64,000 bases of DNA from contig JBAIAA010000662.1 of assembly GCA_037893245.1 (NCBI GenBank), positions 1 through 64,000 of the forward strand. The letters are read 5' to 3'. Positions within the stretch are counted from its first letter, which is position 1; every line of letters begins with the position of its first letter. Under the pieces are notes generated by a model that searched no databases, had not been told where the DNA came from, and saw only the letters and a program-made list of their open reading frames with translations. The position numbers and the translations under genes are program-made. Shown here piece after piece: positions 35,607 to 48,430 of the stretch. Source of the stretch: Crossaster papposus. Its lineage: Eukaryota; Echinodermata; Asteroidea; Velatida; Solasteridae.

Positions 35607-37569
35607 GCAAGTTGAATTTCTAACACATTTATAACTTTATTGTCTTGCTCCATTAACAAAATTGTTTATAATAAGCATACTTATCCAATATTTTAGCGGT
35701 TATTCAATAATGTTGTGAAGTTGTTGGTCGTTCATAATATTATTTCGTGTTATTTAAGATGGGAATGTTATTAATTAAGGTTTTACATTTTCGTTCGACA
35801 AAAAATCAGGTATTAGAAATAGATCATTTGTATAAATGTTTAATACAAAAGATTGTTCTATGTAATATTTTTAACTCTTGTATTATTGTTAAAGCCACAA
35901 ATTTGATTTCGTTATTAAGATTTGTTTAAATGGGAAAGCCGATGTTAGCTAATGTCTTTTTAAAAAATATGCAAACTGACACTCGTTTTGCGACCGTCAT
36001 TAAGAAACTGTCAAGTCTACAGAGAGTAACAAAATGCGTGGTTTCTTGATTTGGATTTCAAAACACTGCGTCTGTTTGGTTAGGATAAAAACGTTAATTA
36101 GCTTGTCAACAAACTCCACTTTTAAACTCATTTTTTTAATAATTTTATTTGAAGGAACAATGTTGCAACTTGGTCATATATTTTTTGGTAAACACGCAAG
36201 AAGTAACTATTGCGGAAAGTTTGTATATAATTATCAAGCATTTCCAGATCTTTCAAAACTACTTTGGTTTTGGATTTTTGGCACGTGACGTTATGCAAGG
36301 GGATTGTGAGATTTCAAGTAATATTACATTATTTTGCATGGACCAATCGCAGGTAAACATACAACTAACCGGTATTATGCATGTGTAACTATAGTATTTT
36401 GATCAACAAATATCGCGTCGGGTTATTTACTTGGATTTGAATAAGTATATTTGTTGCCACTAGTATTAAAGGGTCAGTATTTTAAACTAGAAAAAGGTAT
36501 GAACTTAATTTTTTAACGTATTCATAAATCCATCAGACAAAAGCCATTCCTATTGGCCAGGAGCATGTCACATGGGGTACAATGTGGCGCGCGTCAAGCG
36601 CATGGATGCGCGCGCGGCAGAAGAATAGTAGCGCATTGATCGCCAAAGTTGAACCCCACTTGTACAAAATTAGGGAAAATGTTTTGTGGACAAACTAAAA
36701 TGTTTGAACGCTTTTAAAACGAGTTTTTAATAAACAAGGTGTATACGAATGGGAATGGAAGTGTGCTAAATTTATTGTCAGTGACCACGCCCTATCTACT
36801 TGGTCACTCGTCGCACTTTCATTGCCTTAATATTAATGTTGTACACATAAATTATTTATAGACGTAGAATAACATCCAAGTTGCTGGTATAAATACTATA
36901 CGGAAGCAACGAGAGTCCTTTGCAGTACTTTAACGGAGATGGGAACTTTGAAGTTTCCTGTCGTTTTTTTATCGGGATACGTATGTAGAAAGGTTTTTGG
37001 AATTATTAGACGTAGCTTTTTAGGAGATAGAAAGCGGTTTGAAGTAGTCTTGACTCGAGAGATGGTGGTTGGAGCTAGGTGTTGTCGAATTTAGAGCATG
37101 GTATTGTGAAAAATAAGGTTTATAATTTTTAAGAATTAACAATCGAACTATTATGGGGGAAGGGTATGCCTTTAAAATCGTTTTGGTTATCGTCTGTCCT
37201 CTGTGTTGTAGGTAATGTACCATTTCCAGTTTCGATAAAATTATTTAAACCTTACAAGATGTGAAAGCATTCGTGTCTCAATAATTAAAGCTGATTTTTC
37301 TTTGTTTTATATAGTCTTAAGAGAACTATGATGTTGAGAAATACAAATAGGTTTGGCAATACACATGTTACCCATTTGGCCTTGATCTTAAATGATATCG
37401 TATAATTATAACCCTCTCTTTCTACTAATGTTGAATTGTGTTGTACTGTTTAACACAGAACAATGTTTACTTCCAATACGTGCCCAAATAATGCAAAAAT
37501 TGCAAGTGCTTCAATATCACGAATTCCGTGTATGGTCGTATTTTTACAGATTGTCTTTCTTTTGGGGTT

Positions 37570-37587
37570 AAATAATAATAATAATAA
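37570..37587. repeat. (AAT)n microsatellite
   Basis: Six AAT units in intergenic DNA. Confidence 0.8.
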
Positions 37588-38489
37588 TTCCTCCAAATAG
37601 GCACTTGGGGAGAAAATCCCATATAGATTCACACAAATTTAAAACAGTCCTAACTTGTTTACCCTAACCCTTTTCTCTAAGATCTTAGAGATTAATTATA
37701 TTTAGATCAAAATCTGTCGTTCTAGAGCAAAAATAACTCCCAAATATTTTTTTTAGGGTAGCTAGACACTTACTTAGGGAGACACTGAAATGTATCCCTA
37801 AGTGTCACTGTCTCCTTATTACCTAAAAAACTTACGCTAATTTGTCTGCCCAAGTGCTCCTTTAGTAAAATATGGCTTACATATATTCAAAACATTATTA
37901 TTGAAAGTGTTAATTAAACGGCATTATTCACATAGGCCTACCAACGTCATTACTGCAATCTTCGAAATAATTCTTTTCGAAAACATATTTTTTTAAAGAT
38001 TATGAGTCATAAACCGGGTTATAACCAAGTGAGATGTAATAAAAAAACATGTTTTGGGTATAATCCATTGATTGTAGAGCTATCCTTGCCTCGAAGTCAT
38101 TAACAATAATTTCTTTCGTCGATGAGTATTTCTCCATACGGTTATGGTTTTCTTAATGAAGTGTATTTATTTGTAAATAATAATGAATACTTTAATAGTC
38201 ATTAATATAATTGTAATTGTGGTGTCTGGCAGGATAACCAGCGAGGTTTAGTGTGCAGATGAAATACCGCGGGCTCGGTTTTATTAGTATATTCTTTAGA
38301 CATCTTGAGGAAATTTTAAGGAGTTGTTAAGCACACAAATTTGCTTAGCACAGAAGATATGCTAACCAAAATTCACGTTATGTACTACCAGCGCGATAAG
38401 GCAGAGCGGACCCCTGTTTGTCTCCCATACACACTCCAGACTATTGTAACCAAACATATCCCCACCTTGCTGATTTCTTTGTTCACTTT

Positions 38490-38590
38490 TAAATTTAAAA
38501 AGAAATTAATTGCTAAGATTCCGGGAACACAACGACCAACACAAAAAGGGAGGTTCCCTATCTGCCTTCATTGCTTCATATGTTAAGTAC
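38490..38590 (+). repeat. Repeat F, single arm
   Basis: It contains AAGATTCCGGGAACACAACG and ACCAACACAAAAAGGGAGG, the block also found at 41445-41500 (same strand) and inverted at 39600-39650. Confidence 0.45.
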
Positions 38591-39594
38591 ATTTCTTCTT
38601 CTAATATCTTTTGTTCAGCACAATAAATCCGGTGAACAAAGTTATATTTTACATTATTTTTAAAGGTGTTATCTTGTGACTTTAGTATACAATGGCGACT
38701 ATGAAACAACTAGAAACTGCCTGAGTAAGGCCTACAAAAATTGTGATGTATTTGAAATTGTTTGGAATGAGAACTTCCGTTATCACAACTAATTAAGATC
38801 TCTATTAATTAACCCTCCTTAATTAGAGAAAATATGAGACGACAGTGCTTTAAATATTAACCATTGTAAGGAAAGGCACTGAGGTATATAGTTCATTTGA
38901 AAGCATGCATGACTGCGAAATCCATTTATAGTAAATTACCCATGATCTTTGTACTGCTATGTTGTAGCTCTTTCTTTAACATTTATTTGTTATTTACAAG
39001 TTATATTATAAATCCGATGTTAAGGATTAAAACTAATTAATGTGAAAATATCTTTGCTCCTCTACGAAAACAATTTCTCGATAATGTGACCTTCTTTTTC
39101 ATAATAATGGTTTCAATTTCGGGGAAAGAGCAATTGAACACGACATACGAGTTATTATTGTAATGCTTATTATTGTATTAACATAATAAAAAAACTATTA
39201 TGGAAACGTAAAATGCTTTAGAAATTCTGTTTTGTTCCGATTTATTTGTGTTGATTTACGTGATTCAACTATAATTAAGTCTCCATTTGGGTGGTATGAA
39301 TAAAAACTATAGCAAATGCTAAAGTTTAAACAAAAAGTAAAAGCATTTACAATAGAGCAAAATGCCTGAATTCGTAATATTTTAATTAAAGGTTTCACTG
39401 TTCAGCATTTGCTACTAATTTAAATGGTAGTAAATGCTGTGTACTTTCGATTGATTGCAAGGTACCAGGCTGTTTATAATTTGCATAAATTTATGAACAT
39501 CTTTGGGATATTTTATTGATCCAATGGCAGGTACGAGGCGAGGGAGTAGGTAGTGGACGGTGTAGACACCGCAAGAACGAGGCTGTCTGGACCA

Positions 39595-39609
39595 CCCCCC
39601 CCCCCCCCC
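39595..39609. repeat. Poly-C tract (15)
   Basis: Fifteen C directly at the left edge of the inverted repeat F unit. Confidence 0.9.
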
Positions 39610-40216
39610 TCTTTTGTGTTGACCATTGTGTTCCCGGAATCTCAGGAATTCCTTTTAGGTTTCAAGGGGGATGGGTTAGGTTACAATAGTGTTGAGTGCA
39701 TATAAAGTATATAGGGATAAGAGGGGGGTACCCCTCTGCCACATATAGTGCTGGGTATAGGACCGACAGCTAACGGTGAATAGTTAACGCCCTCTGTTGA
39801 CACGTGAACGATTTAGTATGGATCTGCTAACGATTGGCAAAAACTTCCTGCTTTATTATAAGAAAATAAGTGCTTACGAAGTTACGGTAAGCATATTTCA
39901 CGGGTTGGCGGGAAATGTTAGCTTCTGTGCATGCGTACATCCGCAACTAAGGATTTTGTGCTCACAGGATTAGTGCAGAATTTTTTTTCTCTGGTAGTAA
40001 TGGTGATCGTAAGCGCGGAATTCTGTGGTTAGCAATCGAGCCACTTTGACGGAACAATTACGTGGTTGCGGGAAAGGCATAATTACGGAATTACGACAGC
40101 GGGGTTAATGTAGCTGTAGGAGAGACATGAGAAATGTTACAACATTTCCGCCTTTTCCGCCTTATAGGTTTAAAATATATTTATAAGGCATATTGGTGTA
40201 AAATTGTTCAATCAAG

Positions 40217-40521
40217 TGATAAAACTTAAGCATGGAATTTGGCACACAATCATAGTTTGTCATGAGAAAGATGTTTGGCTAACGTTATAGGGCCATATAA
40301 TGTTTGTCCTTGAAAAATATAGGTAAAATAACAGCAGTTTTCAAAATTTTCAAAATAGCTGCCATTGTAATGTTATTCTAGGCCTATAGGCTAGGCCTAT
40401 CTATATTTTGTCAAAGGTCAAATCTGCGATGCCAAATAGCCAAATATCTTTCTCATGACATTAATAATACTAATACTAGTTCCTACTTTGACTGTTTGCC
40501 GAATTTCATGCTTTTATCATC
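40217..40521. repeat. Interrupted palindrome (hairpin arms of about 65-85 bases)
   Basis: The left arm 40217-40280 contains GTCATGAGAAAGATGTTTGG. The right arm 40438-40521 contains its inverse, CCAAATATCTTTCTCATGAC, and then GAATTTCATGCTTTTATC, which mirrors the start of the left arm. The spacer is about 157 bases and holds a GGCCTATAGGCTAGGCC motif. Confidence 0.65.
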
Positions 40522-40638
40522 AATTCACAATTCCATCATATTGTGTACCAATCTGCCTGACTCAGTCAAGAACTGTACTATGCCTACCAACAAAAGATTA
40601 AAGAAACTCAACTAGAGACCTTAATTTACTTACTCATT

Positions 40639-40830
40639 TCAAAGGAGCTGAAATTCCACTTCCCTCCGTGACATGTGCAGCATGTTCAGAAGGTCCATTG
40701 GGCCGGGGTGGGAGATGACAACCTTCACGTGGTCCACCCTGTTTCCACTAATGTCATCAAACCGATGTATGCAGCAACAAGTTAAGCTGCTCATCATCAT
40801 ACGAAAGAAGAAGAACTGAAGAAAGTCCAT
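40639..40830 (-). CDS. Possible coding fragment, function unknown
   Basis: A minus-strand frame reads HRFDDISGNRVDHVKVVISH, then PGPMDLLNMLHMSRREVEFQ and a stop. A strong donor-like GTAAGT follows nine bases later, but the stop comes first in this frame. The GC content and residue mix are more protein-like than the flanking DNA. It lies downstream of the candidate exon at 41012-41134, so the two could belong to one transcript. No family is recognised. Confidence 0.18.
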   Translation of the reverse strand: MDFLQFFFFRMMMSSLTCCCIHRFDDISGNRVDHVKVVISHPGPMDLLNMLHMSRREVEFQLL

Positions 40831-41011
40831 TGAAGTCGTTTATTCTTGTCATGATATCCACTGGAAAACATTTCAGCATAACAAGGAAATTTGCTGGTGT
40901 CCGACTCGTTGCATGGTGTAGGCTATAGAACGTCCAGTTACAGCGACGTCCAGTTACTAACGTTATGGTCGTTCTTTTAAGTCTCGGCACTATGAAACAT
41001 CATTACGTTGG

Positions 41012-41134
41012 TCAGAGTAAACACAAAACATGCACGAAATATCCACGGTATTCTGATGTAGGTCTATTGACTAGGGCAGTTAGAACTTTAGATAAATCCC
41101 GATTGCAAAGGGAGCAACACATGTCCGCTGCCAT
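41012..41134 (-). CDS. Possible first exon or small gene, function unknown
   Basis: On the minus strand an ATG in good context (AAAAATGGCAGC, which also fits a YY1-type start motif) opens a short frame: MAADMCCSLCNRDLSKVLTA, then LVNRPTSEYRGY and a stop about 40 codons in. A CxxC pair and normal codon use look protein-like. A CCAAT box lies about 118 bases upstream. No clear splice donor was settled: the candidates, such as CC|GTGGAT, are weak. About 200 bases further along the strand another protein-like stretch appears (40639-40830). I do not recognise a family, and the gene is speculative. Confidence 0.25.
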   Translation of the reverse strand: MAADMCCSLCNRDLSKVLTALVNRPTSEYRGYFVHVLCLL

Positions 41135-41247
41135 TTTTCTTTCAACACATATTTCTAGTACTAGACAATTGGGCGCCAAAGAATACACATTTTTTCTTTT
41201 CATTACCCACAACGTTCGGCTTTTTTGCCAACGTTACAGGAACCACT

Positions 41248-41257
41248 CTGATTGGCT
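41248..41257 (-). promoter_or_regulatory. CCAAT box of a candidate minus-strand promoter
   Basis: The minus strand reads AGCCAATCAG here, a full CCAAT-box match, about 118 bases before the ATG at 41134. A GC-rich patch (GGCGGGGCGG on the plus strand) lies further upstream at about 41283-41292. Spacing is typical of a TATA-less promoter. It is a match by eye only. Confidence 0.35.
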
Positions 41258-42710
41258 AACAGTTGCGACTATTCCATTAAATGGCGGGGCGGAAATTAAA
41301 GGAGGGTAGTTTAAAAGAGGGTAGTAAACTGTATTGAGCACGATGATTTGGCAGAGGTACCCACTTGTTGGCCCTAAACCACATCCACCCTCCAGATTAT
41401 TGTTAGTTGCCTAACGTGTCCGCCAGATATCTGAATAGAATTCCTGAGATTCTGGGAACACAATGACCAATGACAAAAGAGGGGAGTCTCTAAACCACAT
41501 ACCTTGCTTCATAATACACCGTATAATTAGGAGTGGAATTTAAGTCAATTAATAGTGCAGAAAATATAGCTGTTTTATTTGGCCATCACGAACTGTACTG
41601 AATTTTGTTTGTTCACATCAGTGGTTTTTTTGGTCCATTTTGTTTCTCTCCAAGGTTAGTTTAAATACATGAATTTGTGCTCGCAATCGTTTTGTAATGT
41701 TGGTTGAGAGTTGCCCACTTCAAGGTCCTGAATATTCAGTTCGTGTACATTTTAATAAAGTGCCAATGTCAATCCGGCGAAACAAACCTCTCTGCGAGTC
41801 ATAAAAATAAACAAACTCAGTAGCCGGTCTAGCACTCAGGAATAAGCAGGTGCTTCACGAACGAGGCTCCAAACGGCGAACAAAGGAATCGTTTGGTTTT
41901 CGATGAAAAAGCAAATTGTTTAAAAACAGTAAAACTGTCTCGCAACACAGAGGAATAAAAATACAACGCGGTATCGATATCATTAAACTACAGATCCTCA
42001 AGTGATCTCTGAACAAAGTATTTAGTTTCTACTGATGGTTGCAATATTTAGAGAACATTTCGCAATTCTTGATTTCCTTCAGTGCAGCGTAATGGCGGGG
42101 TAAACAAAAACAACAACTCAAATCTCTAATTTCAACGACTGCCAATTCTGGACCGAGTTCTCGCGCGCTCGCATGAGCTGACAATTTGAAAGAACGAGAC
42201 TTGATCCACCGACAAAAAGCTTCACCCCACTGATTTTTTATAATCCTTTATTCACAGTTACAGTATACGATACATTTTATACCGTAATGTGGACAAACAG
42301 AGCCGATGGTATTCCTGTGAATATATACATAATACATGTACACAACATCATGTACATACTTATCTCTACTTGTCTGCATAATTTTGTTCCAAATTTAGAT
42401 TAACATAAAACATTCCTATTGTGTTGCTATATATAAGCGGGAAAAATATTTGCAGCACAAAGGTCAAGACACAATTAAGAGGCCAGTTTTTTGTTTTTGT
42501 TTTTTTACATTTTTTCCTTATTTTTATACATGTATTTTGGCAGATAGCAATATATACAGCAGTAACTCTTTTTGTTTATATAGGGATGCGGGACATTTTT
42601 ATCTTATGATACTTGGCAAACCTTTATGTGTGTACATTCTATCTCACTCTTGCTCCTTCTGGTAATAATAACATCATAGTATATCTTAATTGTACAATGC
42701 CTGAATAAAT

Positions 42711-42937
42711 CAGGGCCCCCCAAAAAAATGCTTAGCACAAAAAGTCTTGCTCGTTAAAAACAGGTTACCAGCCAAAATTATACCTGTTTTTCGTGCTAAG
42801 CAAAAAACAGCCGATTATCAATCCAGAACAATGAAGATCAGGTGAAAAATTGGTCTGTAACCTTGTTTTTGCCAAGGACAAATTGTCATGCTAAGCAAAT
42901 TTTTGTGCTTAGCAGCTCTATGAAATTGGCCCCTGAT
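42711..42937. mobile_element. MITE family A copy, intergenic
   Basis: It shares TTAGCACAAAAAGTCTTGCT, CAGGTTACCAGCCAAAA and TGTGCTTAGCAGCTCTATGA with the other family A copies and ends AATTGGCCCC. The left end is partly degraded. Confidence 0.7.
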
Positions 42938-44808
42938 TGGTTGATTACATCTCGTAGAACTGTTATCTCAACCCACGGCGAAACAGAAGCACCTTTCCCA
43001 CAGTAAATGGTGGTTGACCAATTAGATCCCAAGGATTTATTCAGGTGTTGTATCATTTCACATTTATGCAATGGAAAGAATAATTGCATTTATGGTAATA
43101 GGCAGAATATTCCATTTCACCCGCGGTCCGTTTTAGCTTCATGGAATAGATCCTTCCAAATTTAATATTTGTATACATGTACTATAGTTCTACTTGATTT
43201 AGTTACAGCATCACTTTGGTATTTTGTTGTAACCTAATTTCACATAATTAGTTTTTTTCTTTTGAGGTTTATAAAGCAGGCTTCCAAGCAGACAAAGGTG
43301 AGAAGGTAGGACAAAAGTTGGACCAACATTTTCGTAAGTTTTCATTGATTTAGTAGGTTTTCAGGAGTAGTTTTCATTGATACTTACACATGTTCACTGC
43401 ATCACAAGCCTCATTTGGCATGTTTTGAACTCACTTTGTGCTCCATCCACAATTAAGCTCTTGGGAGTACAGTTGCAGTACTGCTTTGCCTTAATTTTGT
43501 GTTTTACATATAAAATTGTATAACACCGTTATGAACTAAATATTTAAAGTTTTTTTTTTATCTCGGAGATGTGGGACGAAAAAGTAGGAAATAGGATTTT
43601 CCAGGAAAAAGTAGATAAACTTGAAAGCCTGAAATTGTCAATTATTTTATACAGAAGAATGTTTTTTTGTTTAAGTTGTTGCATATAAATTTGGAATTTA
43701 CATTGCTACAACAGGTCAAGATATACATGATGACACTTATATTATCTATCTGTGAATACATACCCCAATATTCAAATGTATTTAAATAAAATTTACTCCC
43801 TTTTTAGGAATTTGTCTACACAAGGACAGAAAAGAGGTGCATAAATTGATTGCATTCTACACATTGAGCATTTCAATTCTGCAACTTTTGTATATGACAT
43901 CACTTTCCACCAATCAAAGCTTGCCAAGCTACTGTTACCATTACGTTTCTACACTCGGATCCAACAATCAAGTATTACATGAAACCTCATCACTAAAATC
44001 TGTCTAAATATACAACAGAAAAGAAAAAAATGATTATTCTTTTCAATAAAATCCAAGAAAAAACCAATCCCCTTTCCAAAAAAGAAAAAAATATGTATTT
44101 CACATGTCACTATATTTGTCACTATATTTCAGAGAGTTTTTCCCCCTAGTCAAAGAAATATCAACTAACGGAACTATACACCAGCCTTTCAAAGTGTAGC
44201 TCGAAACTACAGTGTTCGCACAGTTTACAAATGGCTGTCTCGTGAATGTGAATAATAATCTTTAGAGAGCTACAAATCCTGTTAAATCTAGCAGTCATGG
44301 TTCTAGCTTGTAAAATATCTAAATCAATTTGGATATTAAAGAAATATCACTTTATACATAATATTACAATTAAATAGAAAGTGTACCAACCCAAGATATT
44401 ATTGTATTTTTAAAAACATTCTTAATACCGCTGCAACATTTTGAGCGAGGGAGGAGCAAAAGCATTGAGAAGTAGAGATAAATGTCAAAACATTTGTATG
44501 GTATAAATATAATTTGTTAACGTATGGGTTTTGCAAAATAAAATTAAAGACAAAAGCCAGCTGTTGTTTGTATCGTATTACTGTGACTGAAAGAGTGTCT
44601 ATTAATACATCGACCAGACATCTAACCAGGCATTCAGAAAATCCATCTGTGTTATTTACAATCTATGGACAAGTCTCCAGAATGCCATCAACATGGGTTT
44701 CCAAACCAACTATCCAATACAATATATGCACACTGCAATACACGACAGATTATAAATTACAATGCTTAAAATGTGAAGGAATAATGTGCATTATCGGATT
44801 CTTTATGG

Positions 44809-45052
44809 AGCCAATTTCATAAAACATGTAAGCACAAAAATGTGCTTAGCACAAAAAAGTCTTGCTCAGTAAAAACAAGTTATCAGCCAAAACACTGTGT
44901 GCTTTTTATTCAAAGCAAAAACCAGCTAAATGCCAGTCACAAACTATAAACATAAACTGAAATGTTGGTTTGTAGACCTGTTTTTTTTCCAAGGAAGAAT
45001 TTTGACGCTAAGCAAATGTTGGTGCTTACACGTTTTATGAAATTGGTTTAGC
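44809..45052. mobile_element. MITE family A copy, intergenic
   Basis: Ends are AGCCAATTTCATAAAAC and GTTTTATGAAATTGG, and the interior is GCACAAAAAAGTCTTGCTCA. It is close in sequence to the copies at 42711 and 61437. Confidence 0.7.
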
Positions 45053-45365
45053 ACGAAGCATTAACACTGGGTGTAGCAACATTTATTTTTATCTGTTACT
45101 AACTTGTTCTTGCATTTGTAGTTTTCAACCAATCATCAACAAATACGTTGGAATAAACACCATGTCTAAACTGACAACGGTGGGATACAACTTAATTGTT
45201 TGTATACAAATCAATCGTTCAAACAGGGCAAGTCAAATATTTCACTGTTGGAGTCCAACAGGATTTAAAAAAAAACAAAACATGATAACACTCACACGTA
45301 GAGCTACCTTATGTGTTTACAATTGTTTAAATTAAAACTATTTTTTTGAGGGAAATTGTTTCAAC

Positions 45366-45753
45366 TTAAAGGTAGGATACACCATTGGTAATTGCTCGAA
45401 TTATCATGAATAGGTAGATTTGGGGGGTTGTATTTTATAGTAAATATCGTTTAACTGACCTGTCTGAAGTTTTACACTCATGGATGCCGAGAAAAACACG
45501 AAAAACAGGGTTTGTTTTCAACCGGCGTCGAGCAGTTATTCTTATGTTATCTTTGTTTTTTTCGCGATCGCCGGCCGGCGATCACAATTTCTCTTTATAA
45601 AAATTCTACTTTTCGGAATAATTACAGGATATTTAGCGCAATCATTTTGATGAATGCCTAGAATCATTATTTACTTTCAAATGAGTAAGATATTCCTTAA
45701 TAATTCGGTAGTAAATATTTTCGATATCTGCAAATGGTGTATCCTACCTTTAA
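45366..45753. mobile_element. MITE family B copy, intergenic, full length
   Basis: Ends TTAAAGGTAGGATACACCAT and ATGGTGTATCCTACCTTTAA are inverted repeats. A perfect 18-base palindrome GATCGCCGGCCGGCGATC sits near the middle. Confidence 0.8.
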
Positions 45754-46149
45754 CTGAAGGGCATTTCACATGAAATTTCTTCAACAAAACACAACAGAAT
45801 AAAAGGCAATGAAACAATTTCTAAAAAGATCAAGATTATTATCAAAATTAAAATTATTACAAACATCACACATTTAGAAATGTTAGTAAATTATTCAGTG
45901 TACATGGACTACACAATACTTGCATTTGTTGGTTTTAATTTAAAAAGAAAATACTTAGAATATAGTCTTTGTTAATTCCGCAATAATCCTAAAAAAAACA
46001 CTCGGGTTTGACCAATCAAAATGCTTTTTAGCAGAGAGAATTTCTACCAGATCAATACTTCCTTCTTTGAGAACGTGTTCAGTAGTTGCGATGGAATTGA
46101 TACAAGACACTTGGGTATAAAAATAGTACATCTATATACAAATTTGGGA

Positions 46150-46330
46150 AGCTTTGAGATGCTGTGGTCCAGTGGTTACTGTGTTCGACTCATGTAGGGT
46201 AGTATGTGGGTCCAAACCCTGACAGGTGCTTGTGTTCTTGGGCAAGACACTTTACTACAATTGACTGTCTCCACCCAGGAGTATAAATGGGTACCCGTAA
46301 AGGTAGAGACCACATAGGCTGATGTTCTAC
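46150..46330 (+). mobile_element. tRNA-derived SINE, second type
   Basis: The head has A-box TGGTCCAGTGGTTACTG and B-box GGGTCCAAACCC, followed by TTCTTGGGCAAGACACTTTA and GGGTACCCGTAAAGG, a body type I associate with SINEs of marine invertebrates. It lies in intergenic DNA between TRPC and RXR. Confidence 0.6.
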
Positions 46331-48297
46331 TGCTGCTGAAATTGCCTTGTTTCTAATGAACAGGGATAATAATTGTCAACCACTTTGTCAAGTAAGCACC
46401 AAGTATTATTCTTCGAACCAGGGATCTTACGAGTGTAGCAGCTAGGCAAGAAACAATTTAAGCCAAAATGTATCGTAACTATTTGACTAAGTAATTTGAC
46501 GTCTGTTTCTAATATCACAAATAAACACAACTATCCCATCGCGACTACAGAACAGTGATCTCTGAGGGATGTTCTCAAAGAAAGAAGTATTGATCTGCTG
46601 TAGGGGATGTATTTATATACACCTCCGGGTCTCTATTAACACAAACAAACAACACCAAATAATAACGACTTTGAGCCATTATTACATATATTCTCTGGTG
46701 GTACAACTACGTACCACAAGCATGAAAAAATACGAGCAAAGTATGTCCAAACCAAACCAAATAATTAACCCCTCTTTCCCTGTCCTACATTATTATTTAT
46801 TTTGGTGAAGAAAAAAAAAGGAAATTTTTGACAATCTATTTTTGACAATCGCAGTCTCACTCAGTTTTCAAAAATATCCAACAAACATGGAAAGACTCGA
46901 AGTACAAGTTCTAAAAAACCCATTCACAATAAACAAAAAACATGATTATTTGTTGTGGTTTTCGTGTTTGCTGAACCAAATGTGCGTTGTCTGCGATGTT
47001 ACTTCTTAGTTGCGCAAAAAATGAGAATAGAAAGTTTTGTTATCAATGGTAACCTGTGTTTAGTTTGTCTAAAGAACAAAATACATGTTTATGCCAAACT
47101 TTATTATCTACAACTGTAGTTTATTTTGGACTTTGTAATTTAGATAAGCCTATTCGTTCAGCCATGCAGTAACATACTTAATAGGTTAAATATCAAGTAA
47201 AAATAACAATTATACATACAACATGTTTTTGTTTTTTTAATAGTGATAACTATCTACATGTTTATTTTTAAAATGTAATTTTTTATTTTTGAAAACTTTT
47301 TTCAATTCCTATTTTATTATTATTAATTTCCGTTGAAGACAAAATCAGTTGCTAGCAGCATCCACCAATGACATTAAAGTTCCGAGTCACATGACTAGCA
47401 AACCGACAAGCTGATTGGTCAAAACCACTGTTTTGAATATTCAGCGCCTGTGGTGTTTGAGGTAGCATTGATTAGGAGGCGGACGCACTTGAAATTACTT
47501 GCAGAAATATTTGCAGCAACCAAATTCTCTCATTTGTCCCAACCAACCAGGAATAATCTAGTCATTTCAATCAGTTTTCACTTTCTTTTTACAAGTGGCA
47601 ATTTTGACAATAGGTTCCTTATATGTTTGTTTGTTCCCTCTGAAACTAACCATTACTTAAAAGGCAGTTTGTTTTCTAGCTTTCATTGCTTACAACCTTG
47701 CCCAATTTATTTGATTTATTCAGAAACCATCAAATTGAAGACGTTTCTGGGAATTTCATTCCAATTTTATATTTTATACATTAAAGTTGAACTTTGGGAA
47801 ACTTTTGCATTGACCATTATTTTGTTACAATTTCCAAATTTTCAAAGCAAATACACACCGAGTTAAACAAAACCACTGATCCCCTGAAGTAGAACAAGAA
47901 GGTGATTCATTATGTTCTTCAAAACAAAATTTTAAAGAATCAAGAAAAAGTAACTGAATTCAAACTCCGAACAAAAGTAAGTCCGCCAAAACGTTTCACG
48001 ACATCAATTGGATTAGAGTATGTACAATTTCACAATTAAACATGATTCTCTGAGAGTGAATTCTCTATTAGGAAAATTTCTCGAAGCCCAGTTGCAAAAT
48101 GCTGTCAGGAGTCTCCGAATTTGAACAGTACAACACGCGTCAATATTTCTAATATTTTTACAAGTGTGAAAATATTGTAACTGTTCTGACAGTTACAATA
48201 AATGCATTGGAGGGCCCTACTGTTCCTAAATTCCTAGACGACTTCCAACCTTTGCAGTTTGTATTCTATATTGCATCTGTGTACCACAAATCACATT

Positions 48298-48307
48298 TTT
48301 ATTTATT
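48298..48307 (-). terminator. Candidate RXR poly(A) signal
   Basis: On the minus strand this reads AATAAATAAA, two overlapping AATAAA hexamers about 125 bases after the RXR stop. Position and sequence fit, but RXR 3' UTRs can be long and the downstream DNA is AT-rich, so another site may be used. Confidence 0.35.
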
Positions 48308-48340
48308 TTTGTTTTGTTTTTTCTGTCCAGACATCTCATC

Positions 48341-48368
48341 AACAAAACAAACAAACAAACAAACAAAC
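48341..48368. repeat. (CAAA)n microsatellite in the likely RXR 3' UTR
   Basis: About seven CAAA units (TTTG on the coding strand), 60-90 bases after the RXR stop and before the candidate poly(A) signal. Confidence 0.8.
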
Positions 48369-48430
48369 CACCGCAGACTTTTTTGGGATGTACAAATTGT
48401 TGGTCTGCCCCCGTCATCAGCCAATGTTGC

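Larger units (their letters stand above)
39595..41505. mobile_element. Possible 1.9 kb unit bounded by inverted copies of repeat F
   Basis: The left end CTCTTTTGTGTTGACCATTG, then TGTTCCCGGAATCTCAGG is mirrored at about 41447-41500. Further inward, GGGTACCCCTCTGCCA is mirrored by TGGCAGAGGTACCC, so the arms are about 160 bases and imperfect. It encloses the hairpin at 40217-40521 and the candidate coding pieces. It may be a non-autonomous transposon or two separate insertions in opposite orientation. Confidence 0.4.
35607..48297. other. Intergenic region between TRPC and RXR
   Basis: The two genes end towards each other. The region holds repeat F copies, the 40217 hairpin, a candidate minus-strand promoter and short frames, two family A MITEs, one family B MITE and one SINE. 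35607-38480, 41510-42700 and 46340-48290 contain nothing I recognise; part of the last may be RXR 3' UTR. Confidence 0.6.

Noticed and set aside
47450..47866. 138-residue plus-strand frame
   Set aside because: AT-rich, Phe/Leu/Ile-rich translation typical of random sequence; no start context or family motif.
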